Of a DNA stretch of 64,000 bases, positions 1 through 10,796 are shown in pieces. Location of the stretch: assembly GCF_964204645.1 (NCBI RefSeq), contig NC_134032.1, forward strand, positions 7,311,175 through 7,375,174, read 5' to 3'. Below the pieces are notes generated by a model, which was given only the letters and a program-made list of their open reading frames with translations, did no database searches and was not told where the DNA came from. Source of the stretch: Tubulanus polymorphus (taxonomy: Eukaryota; Nemertea; Palaeonemertea; Tubulaniformes; Tubulanidae). Each line of letters begins with the position of its first letter. The stretch's first letter is position 1. The position numbers and the translations under genes are program-made.

Positions 1-1521
1 AAGTTTTTAATTACGCCCTTAGCGGCTCCACTTCATATGTTTCGGGTGAATTCATTCCCTATGCCTGTCCATGACACTTCGAAGCACTCGACCACAATTG
101 GGAATTTACCAACGTATCTAATTGTATCAGCGGATGCTCAGTATTATTCAGCTTTTACAGTATCTGACGTGGCCGAATGTCGGCATTATTATAAGCATTG
201 GCTTTGCCCATTTAATCAAGCCTTGTCGACGGCATCTAGTAAATCTTGTATACTTGCTTTATACTTAGGAGATAAAGATAATATTATAAAGTTTTGCGAT
301 TTTAGAGTCAATCTGGATTCAGTACGTTCGAAAATTGTCGAATTGGAACCATCCACTTTAGTTTTGTATAACGTACCAAGAATTGCTTTGAAATGTGGCC
401 TTTCGGAAAAGTACGTCGAGGGTTGTTCCTTTTGTATTAAACACATTCCTTGTTTCTGTCAAGTCAGCGCACCCGGTTTAAAATTAAGTCCGCGTTTAAA
501 TTCATGTAGTCAGGGTAAGAATATTACGACAATTCACCCAGTAAATCTAGCCGTTATACAGTCATTTTTTGATATATCTACGCATGAAGCTATTTCTAGT
601 GGGTTAGTCTTAGAAAGACCAGTTAAAGTGATACCACCTTCGTTTGATATCTATAATCATTCCATGAACAGTCTTATTGCGGATGACGAGAAGCATAGTT
701 TAAGTTTGAAGCGCGTAACTTCTGCAATTAAAAATGATAGTCGTATATTTAGAACTCTTTCTGAATCTGTAATGGCAGGAGAAGTAGCCATTAACGAGTC
801 ATGGCCCAGCAACAGGGACTTAGTTTCGTTACTGGCCCTTATTTTAGCGAGTACCTTGTTAGCTTTAATAATTATTCAACAGTACCGTATCACTAAGTTA
901 GCGGGTCTAGTTGCAATTTTACAAAATATTCACTCTGCTTCAGCAGCTACTATACCACCGGAATTTCGTTACGTGGGTCCTACCTTGGCAACCAAGACTG
1001 GGCCACTCGGATGGGAACCTCTTATTAGCTACATAACGTCATCTCTTGTCGTAACCTTTACGTTATTAGGCATTTGCACCTTAATCTATTTATTGTATCG
1101 ACGCTTCCGCTTTACTCCTCATTCTACTTTAGTCATTGAGCTCTCTGATTCTGTTAGTTGCGTGCAAATTCCCTTAATGAATTTTCAATTGTGCCCAGTG
1201 CATTTGTTGGTTTCGATACCTAGTAAAGTTGATGATGTAGATGTTGAAGGTCACTGCTTTCCCAAATTGATAGGAAAATGGGACAATTTTAGAGTAACCA
1301 ATAGGTTAAGTCAACAATCTTGGCTAGTACCGACTTCTGTTAACTTATCGCTGGCACAAGCAAGGGCAGCACGATGTGCATTAAACTGTCCCTTGTCATT
1401 TACCATACATTTTGCTTTAGTTCACCATGATCGATTTTATATTTTGGAGAGCCCAGCTATAGCGCCAGGTCCACGTGTTACTTCCAATCATGGACAACTA
1501 CTCCCTATTACCAACGAATAA
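1..1521 (+). CDS. Envelope-like protein of an LTR retroelement (5' partial)
   Basis: The frame is open from the first base of the window to a TAA at 1519-1521, so the gene continues upstream; the first ATG at 37 need not be the start. The product has a cysteine-rich ectodomain-like part, including a cluster of five cysteines near residues 129-142 (counted from ATG 37) and N-glycosylation sequons. It also has two strongly hydrophobic segments near residues 262-283 and 331-354, the second followed by basic residues. That layout (ectodomain, membrane anchor, short tail, ORF directly upstream of an LTR-like sequence) is what an env-like third ORF of a Metaviridae or BEL-type element shows. No stop or frameshift is seen in the visible part. 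Family assignment is inference; an unrelated membrane protein of the element is the alternative. Confidence 0.5.
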   Translation, partial: KFLITPLAAPLHMFRVNSFPMPVHDTSKHSTTIGNLPTYLIVSADAQYYSAFTVSDVAECRHYYKHWLCPFNQALSTASSKSCILALYLGDKDNIIKFCDFRVNLDSVRSKIVELEPSTLVLYNVPRIALKCGLSEKYVEGCSFCIKHIPCFCQVSAPGLKLSPRLNSCSQGKNITTIHPVNLAVIQSFFDISTHEAISSGLVLERPVKVIPPSFDIYNHSMNSLIADDEKHSLSLKRVTSAIKNDSRIFRTLSESVMAGEVAINESWPSNRDLVSLLALILASTLLALIIIQQYRITKLAGLVAILQNIHSASAATIPPEFRYVGPTLATKTGPLGWEPLISYITSSLVVTFTLLGICTLIYLLYRRFRFTPHSTLVIELSDSVSCVQIPLMNFQLCPVHLLVSIPSKVDDVDVEGHCFPKLIGKWDNFRVTNRLSQQSWLVPTSVNLSLAQARAARCALNCPLSFTIHFALVHHDRFYILESPAIAPGPRVTSNHGQLLPITNE

Positions 1522-1819
1522 TTCGTTGTTTTCCTTTTTATATGCTACGATTTTGTACATTATGAATATTATGTAACTTTAAGATATCGTACATTAAAAA
1601 AGTACGTTTTAAATGTATGTAACTTTTGCATGTTTACGAATGTTGTGTAACTATAAGCTATCACGGAACATTATACATGTATGTAACTATATTTCTTTAT
1701 ATTTGATTGTATCACCAACTATATTTGTGTAGGTAATTACGTTTTGCTGGTATTATTTTATATCTCTTACCCATAAGGTAGGGTTTCATTTTGCTTTTGA
1801 GGACAAAAGCCAACCATAG

Positions 1820-2377
1820 TGTGTGAGGATTTAGCAACACTAATCTGACAGCTAAGCTCTAAAATAGATATTGAAAAATGGGTATCAAAATAATCGACAG
1901 AATCTTGCGATTCTGAATTTTGTATTTATATTCAAGTATTATAAGTTTTATAAATCAATATGTTTGTGTTTTTTTTTATTAACTAAAATATTGTCTGAAC
2001 CTATTGGAGTATTAACATGTTCATGCAAGCTGTTACCTTCCTGGCAGGTATGACCAGTCAAGGGTATCGCAAACAAGCGAACTTGTCATTTCTTGAGATC
2101 GACAATCTGTCGTTCTGAGTAATTATTTATAATTTATAACAATGTGTAATTAACAAGTTTGTACCAACAATTAGCAGGTTTGGCATTGGTTACCACCAAC
2201 AAGGGTGATCCAAACCTTAGTTACCGTGGGCAAAGTCACGGAACAGACCAATCAGGGTTATGGTATTTTTGAGGTATAAATAGTGGACGAAGGGCAGCTG
2301 AGGTCACTTTATGATGAACCTCGCTTTAAGGAATAAATCTGTGTATATTTTAATCGTCTGCTCTTCGTCAAATTACA
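1820..2377 (+). repeat. Probable 3' LTR of the envelope-bearing element
   Basis: The stretch starts TGTGTG after a purine-rich run and ends TTACA. It contains a TATA-like GTATAAATAG at 2274-2283 and an AATAAA at 2332-2337, spaced as in an LTR (U3-R-U5). The left boundary is uncertain because the 5' LTR lies outside the window and cannot be compared. Confidence 0.4.
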
Positions 2378-2379
2378 GG
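2305..2379 (+). repeat. 75-bp exact direct repeat, copy 1
   Basis: This 75-bp stretch spans the end of the probable LTR, including its AATAAA, and is repeated without mismatch at 2788-2862. Confidence 0.85.
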
Positions 2380-2787
2380 TATGTGTAATAAGTTTTATAA
2401 TATTTTATTAAGTCATATTCTATGGAAATATTGACTAGGCCTAGGATGTACTTTATTTAATAATATTACTTATTAAGTATGGCCGAATACATGGTGTTTT
2501 AATATAATAGTTGAAATAATATTAATCAATTATACTAGAGCAATAGTATGTGTTTAAATAGGTTAGATGTTCTTGAGCAGTTATGTTCTATTTCAATTAA
2601 CTTGGCCGCCATTTTTGGCAAGTAATCAATGAGAATTACGGCCAGAATATGCTCGATATCAGAGAACATTAGTTTCGTATTTAAGTATTATGAAATAAGT
2701 CGACAGTATACTAATCATTAAGATAAACACGTTTTATATTTAATCTGTATCATTTATACTCATATATCATCACATATCTATTAATGG

Positions 2788-2862
2788 CACTTTATGATGA
2801 ACCTCGCTTTAAGGAATAAATCTGTGTATATTTTAATCGTCTGCTCTTCGTCAAATTACAGG
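2788..2862 (+). repeat. 75-bp exact direct repeat, copy 2
   Basis: Identical to 2305-2379, 483 bp downstream. It may be the U5 end of a second LTR or one period of a tandem duplication. It abuts the truncated 3' end of the BEL/Pao element. Confidence 0.85.
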
Positions 2863-2902
2863 GTCTTGCGTTTGTAGTTGTCTTAGCTAGAACTACCGAA
2901 AG

Positions 2903-3646
2903 TTACTGAGGAATACATCTATCCAAACTTTCTATTATTAAACTGCCTCTTCTCTTAACAAATCTACTTATGGCTAGTAAACACGACTGGGTATCCAATC
3001 TACGCGCTAACTCAATGTGAATTGCTCTCGTAAAATTGCATGAGAACAACACTCCATACCGCTTCTCTTCACGCCGTCCGATTGTCAAGCGCAATGGTCC
3101 AAAGTAGTCGATACCCGAATTTTCGAATGCGTGCGTAGCAGATGTTCGGTCTTTTGGTAAGACTCCCATCTTTTGCGTCTCTAAGCGTGCCTGGTATTTT
3201 CTACATGTGACGCAATCTTTTAGGAGTTTTCTTACGACATTCGTCAGGCCAATTATCCAATACTGCTCTCTCAATTTCGAAATAGTATGGATCCTTCCAA
3301 CATGACCTTCCATACAATGGGTTCTACGGATAAGTTTGTTGACCAACGGCTCTGATCTAGGCAGTATAATCGGGTGTTTACCCTCGTGTGGGAGCAAACT
3401 ATCATTCAATCTTCCACCAACTCGTAGGAAGCCACATTCGTCGATCTCGGGGCATAGCTTTCTTAGGGGGCTACTCTTCGATACGGGTTGTTGTCGGTTT
3501 AACGCTTTCAATTCATTCGTAAAGTATTTTCGTTGAATGGCTCGAATAACTGCTAGTTTAGCCTCCCGTCTTATATTCACAGGACTTTGTCCGTCGGAGG
3601 ATTTCTTTCCTACCACAATCTCAAAAAAGTAAGGATCTTCTCCCAT
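2903..3646 (-). pseudogene. BEL/Pao pol: integrase, 3'-truncated
   Basis: The segment carries an HHCC zinc-binding region (H-x3-H spacing around HCMEGHVG, then CVTC) about residues 105-150. It then has the start of the catalytic core with the first Asp in GIDYFGP, followed by the region usually carrying GVLFTC. The match stops after KRRGS, before the second Asp and the Glu, and the remaining 15 or so residues are unrelated. The element is therefore cut here. Confidence 0.8.
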
Positions 3647-4431
3647 TCAGATATTCGATTCAATATTTCGATTGTGGCTTCGACGCCTTCAATATCGGTC
3701 GTTGGTTGCTCATCCGTGATGATGCGATAAAGCGTCGGCTGTACAGACGTTTCTTCAACTGGCAAATCTGTTTCCGGTAACGCTAAGTATTTTGGTCCTT
3801 GTTGCCACAGAGTACCAGCTAGTTCTTTCGCGTTACCTCCTCTGGCCGCAGGATTTTCCTTTCCTGGCACATGTTTCCAGTCTTCGACATGGGTAAGTGT
3901 TAAGATCTTTCCAATTCGGTTCCTGACGAAGACTGACGTTCTAATGGTGTCACTTCTTAAGTAATCCAGGACAATTCTACTGTCCGTCCAATTGGTGCTT
4001 TTCTGTAGTGGTAGTCGTAGTTCTTTCTTGATCTTTTCTGTTAGAACTGCTGCTACAAGCTCTGCTCTTTGTATGGTTTCGCCTTTGGGAGGATTTACCC
4101 TCGATCTTGCATAAAACAGCTTGACTTCTGTTTTGTTCGTGTTTTTGGTTCGGATATAAGCGACAGCTCCGTGTGCCTTTTCTGATGCATCGCTGAACAC
4201 ATGAAGCTGGTATGTGTCACTAGTATGTGGACTGTGACTGGTGATGCATCTTTCAAATTCAATCTCAGTTACGGCTCGAGTCCCGTCTCTCCATGTCATC
4301 CACTGTTTGAGTTGTTCATCGGGAATCGGGTCGTCCCAAGTCAGCTTCAGCTTGCAGAGGTTCTGTGCTAGTATTCGACAATTAAGTATCCATGGTGATA
4401 CTAGCCCTAATGGATCAAATAGTTTTGTCAT
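3610..4431 (-). pseudogene. BEL/Pao pol: end of RT and RNase H-like region
   Basis: This continues the same frame as the RT ORF after a single TAA. It starts with the MTKLFDPLGLVSP word that marks the RT thumb to connection region of BEL elements. It then shows an RNase H-like pattern: an FSDASEKAHGAVAYI stretch (first Asp), an ERAELVAAV-like stretch (here QRAELVAAV, Glu) and a TDSRIVLDYL stretch (Asp). A frameshift near 3620 leads into the integrase. Confidence 0.8.
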
Positions 4432-4443
4432 ATTTGATATTAG

Positions 4444-6183
4444 TTATCTTCTTGTCTTAACGGTCTTCAAATCTGGTGCTCGATAGGTAAGTTTGTCGGT
4501 TTGTGGTTTCATTCCCAGGGTGGGGAGTTCGCTGGAGTCTTCCTTTCCTACGTTTATGTCGCTTCCTGTAACAGCTTTTCGATCCTCGGGTATATCGTCC
4601 AACACTTCTGGACGTGTACTTGCGTACTTTCTCAACGGAAAGCCGCAGCAATCGGATGTTTCATGAACAACCGTTACTTCTTTTTGTGCGCTCTGTGCAT
4701 CTGTCCATGAATTCAAATTATCGTCGACGTAGAATGCCTGGGTTGCTGCTTTACAGATCTCTTTATCTTCATGGCGCGACTGTTCTACTAAGCCGCGTCT
4801 TAGTACGTGGCACGCGATTGCTGGTGACGGTCTAGATCCAAATGGATGTACTGTCCATCTCCACTCTTCGGTATTTCCTAATTCGTCTATCCATAAGAGT
4901 CTGTACCAATTCCGATCTTTAGGGGCAACTTGAATTTGATGAAACATTCCCTGAATGTTACTGCTTACAGCCACTGGATATTCCCTGAATCTTATCAGTA
5001 CTCCATCCAGTCTGTTGGTGAGTTTAGGTCCTTTCATCAGAAGGTCATTCAAGGAGATGCCATTTTGCTGCGCTGATCCGTCAAAAACAATCCGTAGTTT
5101 GGAATTGCGGTTTTGGTTCGATACTCCATGGTGAGGTAAATACCACTTTTCTCTTATTGCAATTTCTTCGTTCGGGACCCTCTCGGTGTATCCCTTTTTC
5201 TTGAGTTCTTTCATCTGCTCGTGGTACTCTTCACTGAATTTTTCAGTCCTATTCATTCGTTTAATTACTCCTATCAGTCTCCTTTCAGCCATCCATCTAC
5301 TATTGGGTATAGGTGGCAATGGCCTCTTTAGCGGTATACCTACTTCATATCGGTCACCAGTGTAGTTCGTGACAGCTTCAATTGTTTGCATAAAGCGTTT
5401 TTCTTCTGGAGAGATTTGAATCTCTTCACCAAGCGGTCCGTCATTGAACTCTCGGGAGAAATGTGCATTAATGTTCTTGTTTAGATCAACTATTGACATT
5501 TTATTGACTGAGGTGGATCTGTACGCCGACTGACCCCTATGGACTGGCCCAAGTAGTGTCCAGCCAATTGCAGTTCGCATAGCATACGGTCCTTCTCGTT
5601 CTGTGGGAATCATCTCAATTGGTCGTATTGCTTCCGGTACGTTCGCGCCTAAGAGTAATCCGACTGGAGCGTCTACAAATTTCAAATCGACGTTTCTCAA
5701 CTGATGATACTTCGAGACATCCTTTACGGTTGGAATTTCCTTCCAGTTAATAGCTACAGTGGGATGGGTGTAGAGCTCGTGGAGTTTGACCCAATTCCCT
5801 CCTGCTAGGCCTCGTACTTCCAAGTTTCGGATCTTTCTTGCTTCAATTTTGCTGCGTGTCTGTAACATGGTAGACACATCTAAGGTCGTGGCTTGTCCTC
5901 TTAGCCCCATCTTCTTAGCCAAAGCATCAGTGATAAAGCTGGCCCCGGCCCCAGTATCAAGGAACGCGTTCGTAGTAATCTCGACACCATTGTCCAGACT
6001 AAGAAGTCTCACCGGTAATACAGCCATAGCTATAGTCCCTTGAGACCCAACTCTTCTTGAGTTAACAGGTTCAGGTGCATCGCGTGCCGCTTGTAGGCCA
6101 TGCTTCGTTGGTTCTACTTTGCTATTTTCTTGTTTCTTCATTACCGGACAATCATGTTCCCTCGTTCTAGGCACTTGTAACAT
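4444..6183 (-). pseudogene. BEL/Pao pol: aspartic protease and reverse transcriptase
   Basis: The ORF has 579 residues. The N-terminus completes the zinc knuckle. A retropepsin-like DTGA is at residues 76-79 (peptidase A17/DUF1758 type), with the downstream LLLGAN motif near 176-181. The reverse transcriptase follows, with the KLRIVFDGSA word near 362-371 and YVDD at 485-488. Residue 409 in the first catalytic block is Asn where the family has the metal-binding Asp (SNIQGMF), so polymerase activity would be lost even without the stops. A TAA at 4444-4446 ends the ORF inside the pol chain. Confidence 0.85.
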
Positions 6184-6992
6184 CGGCCTAATTTCTTCAA
6201 AATTTCATTTCGATCAGTTCTTGTCAATCGCTTCAATTTCCAACACTCCTGGAACAAGTGATCTCCCTTGCAGTGATGGCAGTATTCATTTCGTTCATTG
6301 GACGCTACGTTATATACGGGTCTGAGATTTGGTCGCTTATTCTTCCATGTTGATTTAGCTTCATCTTCTTGGTTCGGTCTAGAACCATATCGAGGATTTG
6401 AGACCACTTTGGCCTCAATCTCAACAAATGTTACCAAGTCTTCGTATCTTGCTGGATATCCAGTCTTACTGAAGATATCCGTATCCGGTCTGATCCATTT
6501 ATATCGTAGGCAATCTGGTAACTTGTCAACAATCTGGTTCATTGCTGTTGGGTGTTCTAGCTCTGTTAACCGCCCTAGCCCCTTTAGTGCGTTGAAGCTA
6601 TCTCTTAGAAGAATAGCATATCTGTCCATCTCGACTGGCGCTTTCATAGATAGTCTAGGCCAGGCTTTCAACTTTTTTACGTATGCTCGACTTGTGTCAT
6701 ATGGAGCGCCATATCTGGCTTCCAACAGTCTCATTGCCTCATTGTAACCTTCATTTGGTGATAGGTGAACACAGCCACGTACGAGTTCATGTGGAGTACC
6801 AGTTGTAAAGGCTCTTAACTGTGTCAACCTCTCTCCGTTGGTGTCCGTCCATTTCGCTACATATTCTTCAAAATCAATCAGGAATTCTCGAAACCTTGTT
6901 TCATCACCGTTAAATTTCTCTGGTTCGGATTTCGGAAGACGCATCTGCTTTGTAAGTCTCGTTGGGTGTCTGCAATGGCCGAAAGTGCCCAT
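6141..6992 (-). pseudogene. BEL/Pao gag: DUF1759-like domain and zinc knuckles
   Basis: From about residue 20 the protein has the DUF1759 pattern of BEL gag: a KFNGD-type start, then a helical repeat with LRAFTTGTPHELV and LEARYG words. It ends in CCHC zinc knuckles. The first (CHHC, GDHLF, C) is intact. The second (CYKC) runs into a frameshift, and its His/Cys half is found at the start of the adjoining ORF in the next frame. Nucleocapsid and capsid roles follow from the family. Confidence 0.75.
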
Positions 6993-7270
6993 TCAGTAGC
7001 CTGTGTCATGGTTGTAGCGTAGGATGATCCGCTGACGTCTACAGCTACGTTATGGTAATCGGTTCTGCCATTTCTTGGCACCGCCTCAGCTCGGGTGGTC
7101 TCTCTAGTTAATGACTCAACTTGTTGTGTCACTGCTGATGGTAGGTCAGATATACCTTCAACCCTTGTCATTTCTGGTGGTGATGACTCCGGTGGTGAAG
7201 TCTCCCTTTCTATGTCTGCTACTCTGTCTGTGATGTTCTCAGCTCTGGGTGTAGACGTATTGGTAGGCAT
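6878..7270 (-). pseudogene. BEL/Pao gag, middle part
   Basis: This 130-residue segment is rich in Ser, Thr, Glu and Pro and is probably a flexible linker. It is in the same frame as the N-terminal gag piece but separated by one stop. A frameshift near 6950 moves the coding frame to the DUF1759-like segment that follows. Confidence 0.5.
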
Positions 7271-7279
7271 TGAAGTTAT

Positions 7280-7783
7280 TTATTTTGGTAGAAATGGGAC
7301 TGCGTCTGGATGAAGTTCACTTCTCTGTGGTAGTTCTATAATCATATCACCTTCCATTTCCGCCATCGACTCAATCCAACCTGTGACCTCTGCTCGAAAC
7401 TGCTCATAGCCATCAGTTCTAGAGTCACAATATTCCTGGTCAGTTTCGCGTTGTTTTATGGTTAGCATAGCTTCGAGTTGGTAGTTTGTGTGACACTCGA
7501 GAAATTTCTCAACTAGTTCGTCGTACTTATTTAATTCGTGTTCGACTCTTTTTGTATCAATACATGTTTCCATTAATCTTTGAAGCAAGTTTTTCTTTGC
7601 GGTAATGCGCCCGGTTAACACAGACCGACTGTGTTTCAACTGCTTTATATCTTTTTCTTTGTCTAATTTGCTTGTCGCCACTCGTCTGGTTGGCCTCCCA
7701 TCACTAGTGGAAGGGCTCACGATTAATGCTGGATCTTCATTTTCATCGGTTTCAATTTCTCTGTCAGCATCTTGACTGCTCAC
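7280..7783 (-). pseudogene. BEL/Pao gag, N-terminal part
   Basis: A 167-residue acidic and coiled-coil-prone protein begins 71 bp inside the LTR end, the position expected for gag. It has a heptad-like helical region (about residues 40-120) and acidic ends. An in-frame stop at 7280-7282 separates it from the next ORF in the same frame, so the two were once one protein. Confidence 0.6.
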
Positions 7784-7853
7784 TGTGTTCAGTGTTGCTC
7801 ATGATTAAATTTATATCACCCTTTGGAGGCCTCACGTAGTGCTCCCGAAATTA

Positions 7854-8346
7854 TGTAACTGGGTGTTCTAGTTGATGGTGTGTAAAGTAATAAACTTTAC
7901 TCACAGTTCTTCGACGTTTATTTTCTAATGGGTTCGTGGTTCAAGGTCCAATCCGTATACATACAGCAGTCTTCTTCTGTTCGAAAACATATCAGTGTAG
8001 TTGGCTCCATTAATGTGAAGAAGACCTTTCTTTAGGATTCATATTGGATTTTAATATCGAGACATAACGAACATGAAATGATAAAATGCTGATCTGAAAT
8101 TAATAACATATAGAATTTAAACTCTGATCTTAAATAAATTTGAACACTGATCTTTGATTAATTTCCTATTTAAAGCATTCATTATCAAATATAATAGAAT
8201 ACAAATTAACTGGTTAAACTTACATGTTTTTGACCAATATATTCTCCTAAATACTCGTTTAATTGCATGAAATCTAATCTCTAAAAAGAATCGACGTGTC
8301 GCTTGTTGTATCTACAAAAGTTCTCATCCTAGATTTCGTTGTTACA
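7854..8346 (-). repeat. 5' LTR of the BEL/Pao element
   Basis: The 493-bp stretch has matching ends: read on the minus strand it starts TGTAAC and ends GTTACA. An AATAAA in the minus orientation lies about 70 bp from its inner end, as expected for U5. The gag ATG follows 71 bp after the inner end. The opposite LTR is missing, so the boundaries rest on end symmetry alone. Confidence 0.5.
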
Positions 8347-8761
8347 CGTAACTCGCGATGAGGCTCTCGATGAGCTATTCGTACCTCTAACAAAAATTAA
8401 AAAGTAATTTTATGCGCATTCGCAACTTAATAATACTGAGGCGATATTCTAAAACGAGAAGTATTTTGTCCCCTTCACAAGTATGGAAATGTTCTATTTG
8501 TGAAATTTGTGATGATGAAATAAAAAAAGTGAATTTTAATTCATTGTTGTTTTAGCAATTGTCAGACGATGCTTACTCTCTACATAAGGGGCCCTTGAAA
8601 AATTCACATATGTGGCTATAATTGGTGTCTGTACAGTCTTTCTCTCGGTGCCAACCAGTCTATGAATTAAGTCAATTGGATGTGTTGTTTCTACCAGCAG
8701 GTTCGCTCTTTAACCATGCATCTGATTGGCTAGATATATAGGTGCTGAGCAGGAACCTGTC

Positions 8762-8829
8762 TGCCCAAAAAATCTTGGGCAATAAAATAGACTAATGCCC
8801 AAAAAATCTAGGGCGATAAAATAGACCAA
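8762..8829 (+). repeat. 34-bp tandem duplication
   Basis: Two adjacent 34-bp copies (8762-8795 and 8796-8829) both start TGCCCAAAAAATCT and differ at only three positions. Confidence 0.85.
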
Positions 8830-9730
8830 TGAAGACTTTACGGCCAGGGTTTGGTCGACATGGCCTTGGCTAGCGGCAATCAAACCCTGGCAAGCGAGGA
8901 TGTAGGCCATGTGGTCTACGATCACAACTCATTTTTGTCCAATATCGAAATACTAGAGGCCAAATAATAGCTTGTCCACCGTTCACCCATTACCACTGAT
9001 TGACCAATGATCAGTATTGATCCTGTCCCATTTTAAAACTGGACTAGTGATATTCTCCCGTACAGACAGCAGAATGGTTGTTTCAAAAAGGCAGCCCTGA
9101 TGTCATTGATAAATATGTTAGTGTCATTATTTCTGTGTGAAATTTGGATATCAAGCTGCGTGAGGTGCTTTTTGTGAGATAAGTTTTTAATGACACAAGA
9201 ATGTCTAGACACATAAGCCTTTTAGCCACATAGGTCAGCAGTCACATATGGTGCATTTCGTTAGTCCGTCCGTTCTCACGCCTCAACACTAGTGGGGCGA
9301 CGCGCAAGAATGGGGTGAATTTTCACTGAGAGGTGCACCTAATTATTGACACAGTGGTTGGACAAAAAATATCACCTTTTGGGTGTAACAGTCATCACAA
9401 CTCACCTCATAATTCTAATGGACATTGATTGACATGCAATGGTTAATGAAGGACGTCAGATGTCCATGGACACATTTCAACCATGGTGCATTGCTGCATG
9501 TGGAGGTAGTGACATCTAGTGCTCACTGATGCATTAATTTCAACAATAACCAATCCAAACGCCCCATTCATGAAATGCTGTGTATTCATTGGCTACTTGC
9601 CATGAAATGCAATTTCCCTGTGAACCCCGTAGATTTTCAATATGGTGGCAATACGTGGTGGAAGTTGTTATTGAAAAGGTCAGTGTATTTTTCTTAATAT
9701 TTCTTTTGCTGTAGTGCTTGTTTTTTGCCT

Positions 9731-9754
9731 GAGGCAAGTAACGTTACTTGCCTC
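9731..9754. repeat. 24-bp perfect palindrome
   Basis: The half GAGGCAAGTAAC is followed directly by its exact reverse complement, with no spacer. The G/C-rich ends and central AACGTT make it a possible dimer binding site or the core of a cruciform. Confidence 0.85.
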
Positions 9755-10796
9755 TTAATAACATAAGGGTTGCATGGAAATGTGGTGAGACTATGATATA
9801 ACTCTTATATAACTAGAACTATGCATGACTATGTTTAGTTTTAGTAGGAGATGGTAAACTGATACTTATTTTAATACTTACTTTAGGTAGCCTTCTAGAA
9901 TAAGAATATGAAATCTCATTTAGTTTCAAGTGGCTGTAACAATCTGCATTAACAATATCATTATCATTAAACTTTCACCAACATAAATATTTTCATTTAT
10001 TGATACTGGTTACTAGATATTCACTATGGGTTCGATATTGATATAGATAATGTAGGTAGGTCTACTCTAGTTCAGGGATCAGGGATCAAATCCGCATTCG
10101 GTAAGTCCTGTTTGAATTCATTGATAGCTATGCTGATTCGTGATTTATAAGAGCTCACTTGTCTCATGAAAACCTGATGCCCGTCATTCGTGAACCTTTA
10201 CCTTATTTAGGTGGCCAAAACACGACGGAAGTAGTCAATAGACTCCGTATGGCCTACGGAAAAGTAAGACAAGAAGTATAAACGAATTACGAATTCTTCA
10301 AAAGAAACTAGATGTATTATGGTCAGGTGGAAACACTCAAAAGATGGATTATCATTTAAATTTTGCATCTCTGTGATTTAGTGGTGGGTCCCACAGCATC
10401 GAGGTTGAATAAGATATGAAATTTTTACAGCTAACCAGAGTCATATCCACGTTGTTCTTCCCTCGGGAAAAGCATCAGGTATTAAGCTGAAGCTAAATGA
10501 TGTAGCGGTGTGTAGAGAACTGGAGAACTCCTACCATCAGGTGAAGAGTTCTGCATCAATCGTACAGAGATTATTTTTCTTAAGGCATGTACAGTTTAAG
10601 ACAACATCAACAGCGTTACTCAAATGTGAAAGCGAGAACGGCCAAACTACGGCAGCTTCCAGCAAAAGAGGCAGAAAGCGGACCTATCAATACCCTCACA
10701 TGCAAGGCACACGCTATATTCAAGATGACGCACCAACATGGCTTACAAATCGGCTTACATAATATCCATTTGTAAGAATCGATGAACAGGGAAATA

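Larger units (their letters stand above)
2903..8346 (-). mobile_element. Degenerate BEL/Pao LTR retrotransposon
   Basis: Read on the minus strand the order is LTR (8346-7854), gag with zinc knuckles, aspartic protease, reverse transcriptase, RNase H region and integrase, which is the BEL/Pao order. The frame is broken several times. There is an in-frame stop near 7280, a frameshift near 6950, a frameshift inside the zinc knuckle near 6150, an in-frame TAA at 4444-4446 and a frameshift near 3620. The integrase is cut off after its first catalytic region and no 3' LTR follows, so the element is 3'-truncated at about 2930. It lies opposite in orientation to the envelope-bearing element next to it. 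Confidence 0.85.
8347..10796. other. Non-coding stretch with small repeats
   Basis: I see no supported gene here. It holds a 34-bp tandem duplication (8762-8829), an 11-bp stem hairpin (8843-8853 with 8881-8891) and a 24-bp perfect palindrome (9731-9754). Short ORFs such as the one at 10508-10762 have no recognisable domain. Confidence 0.6.
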
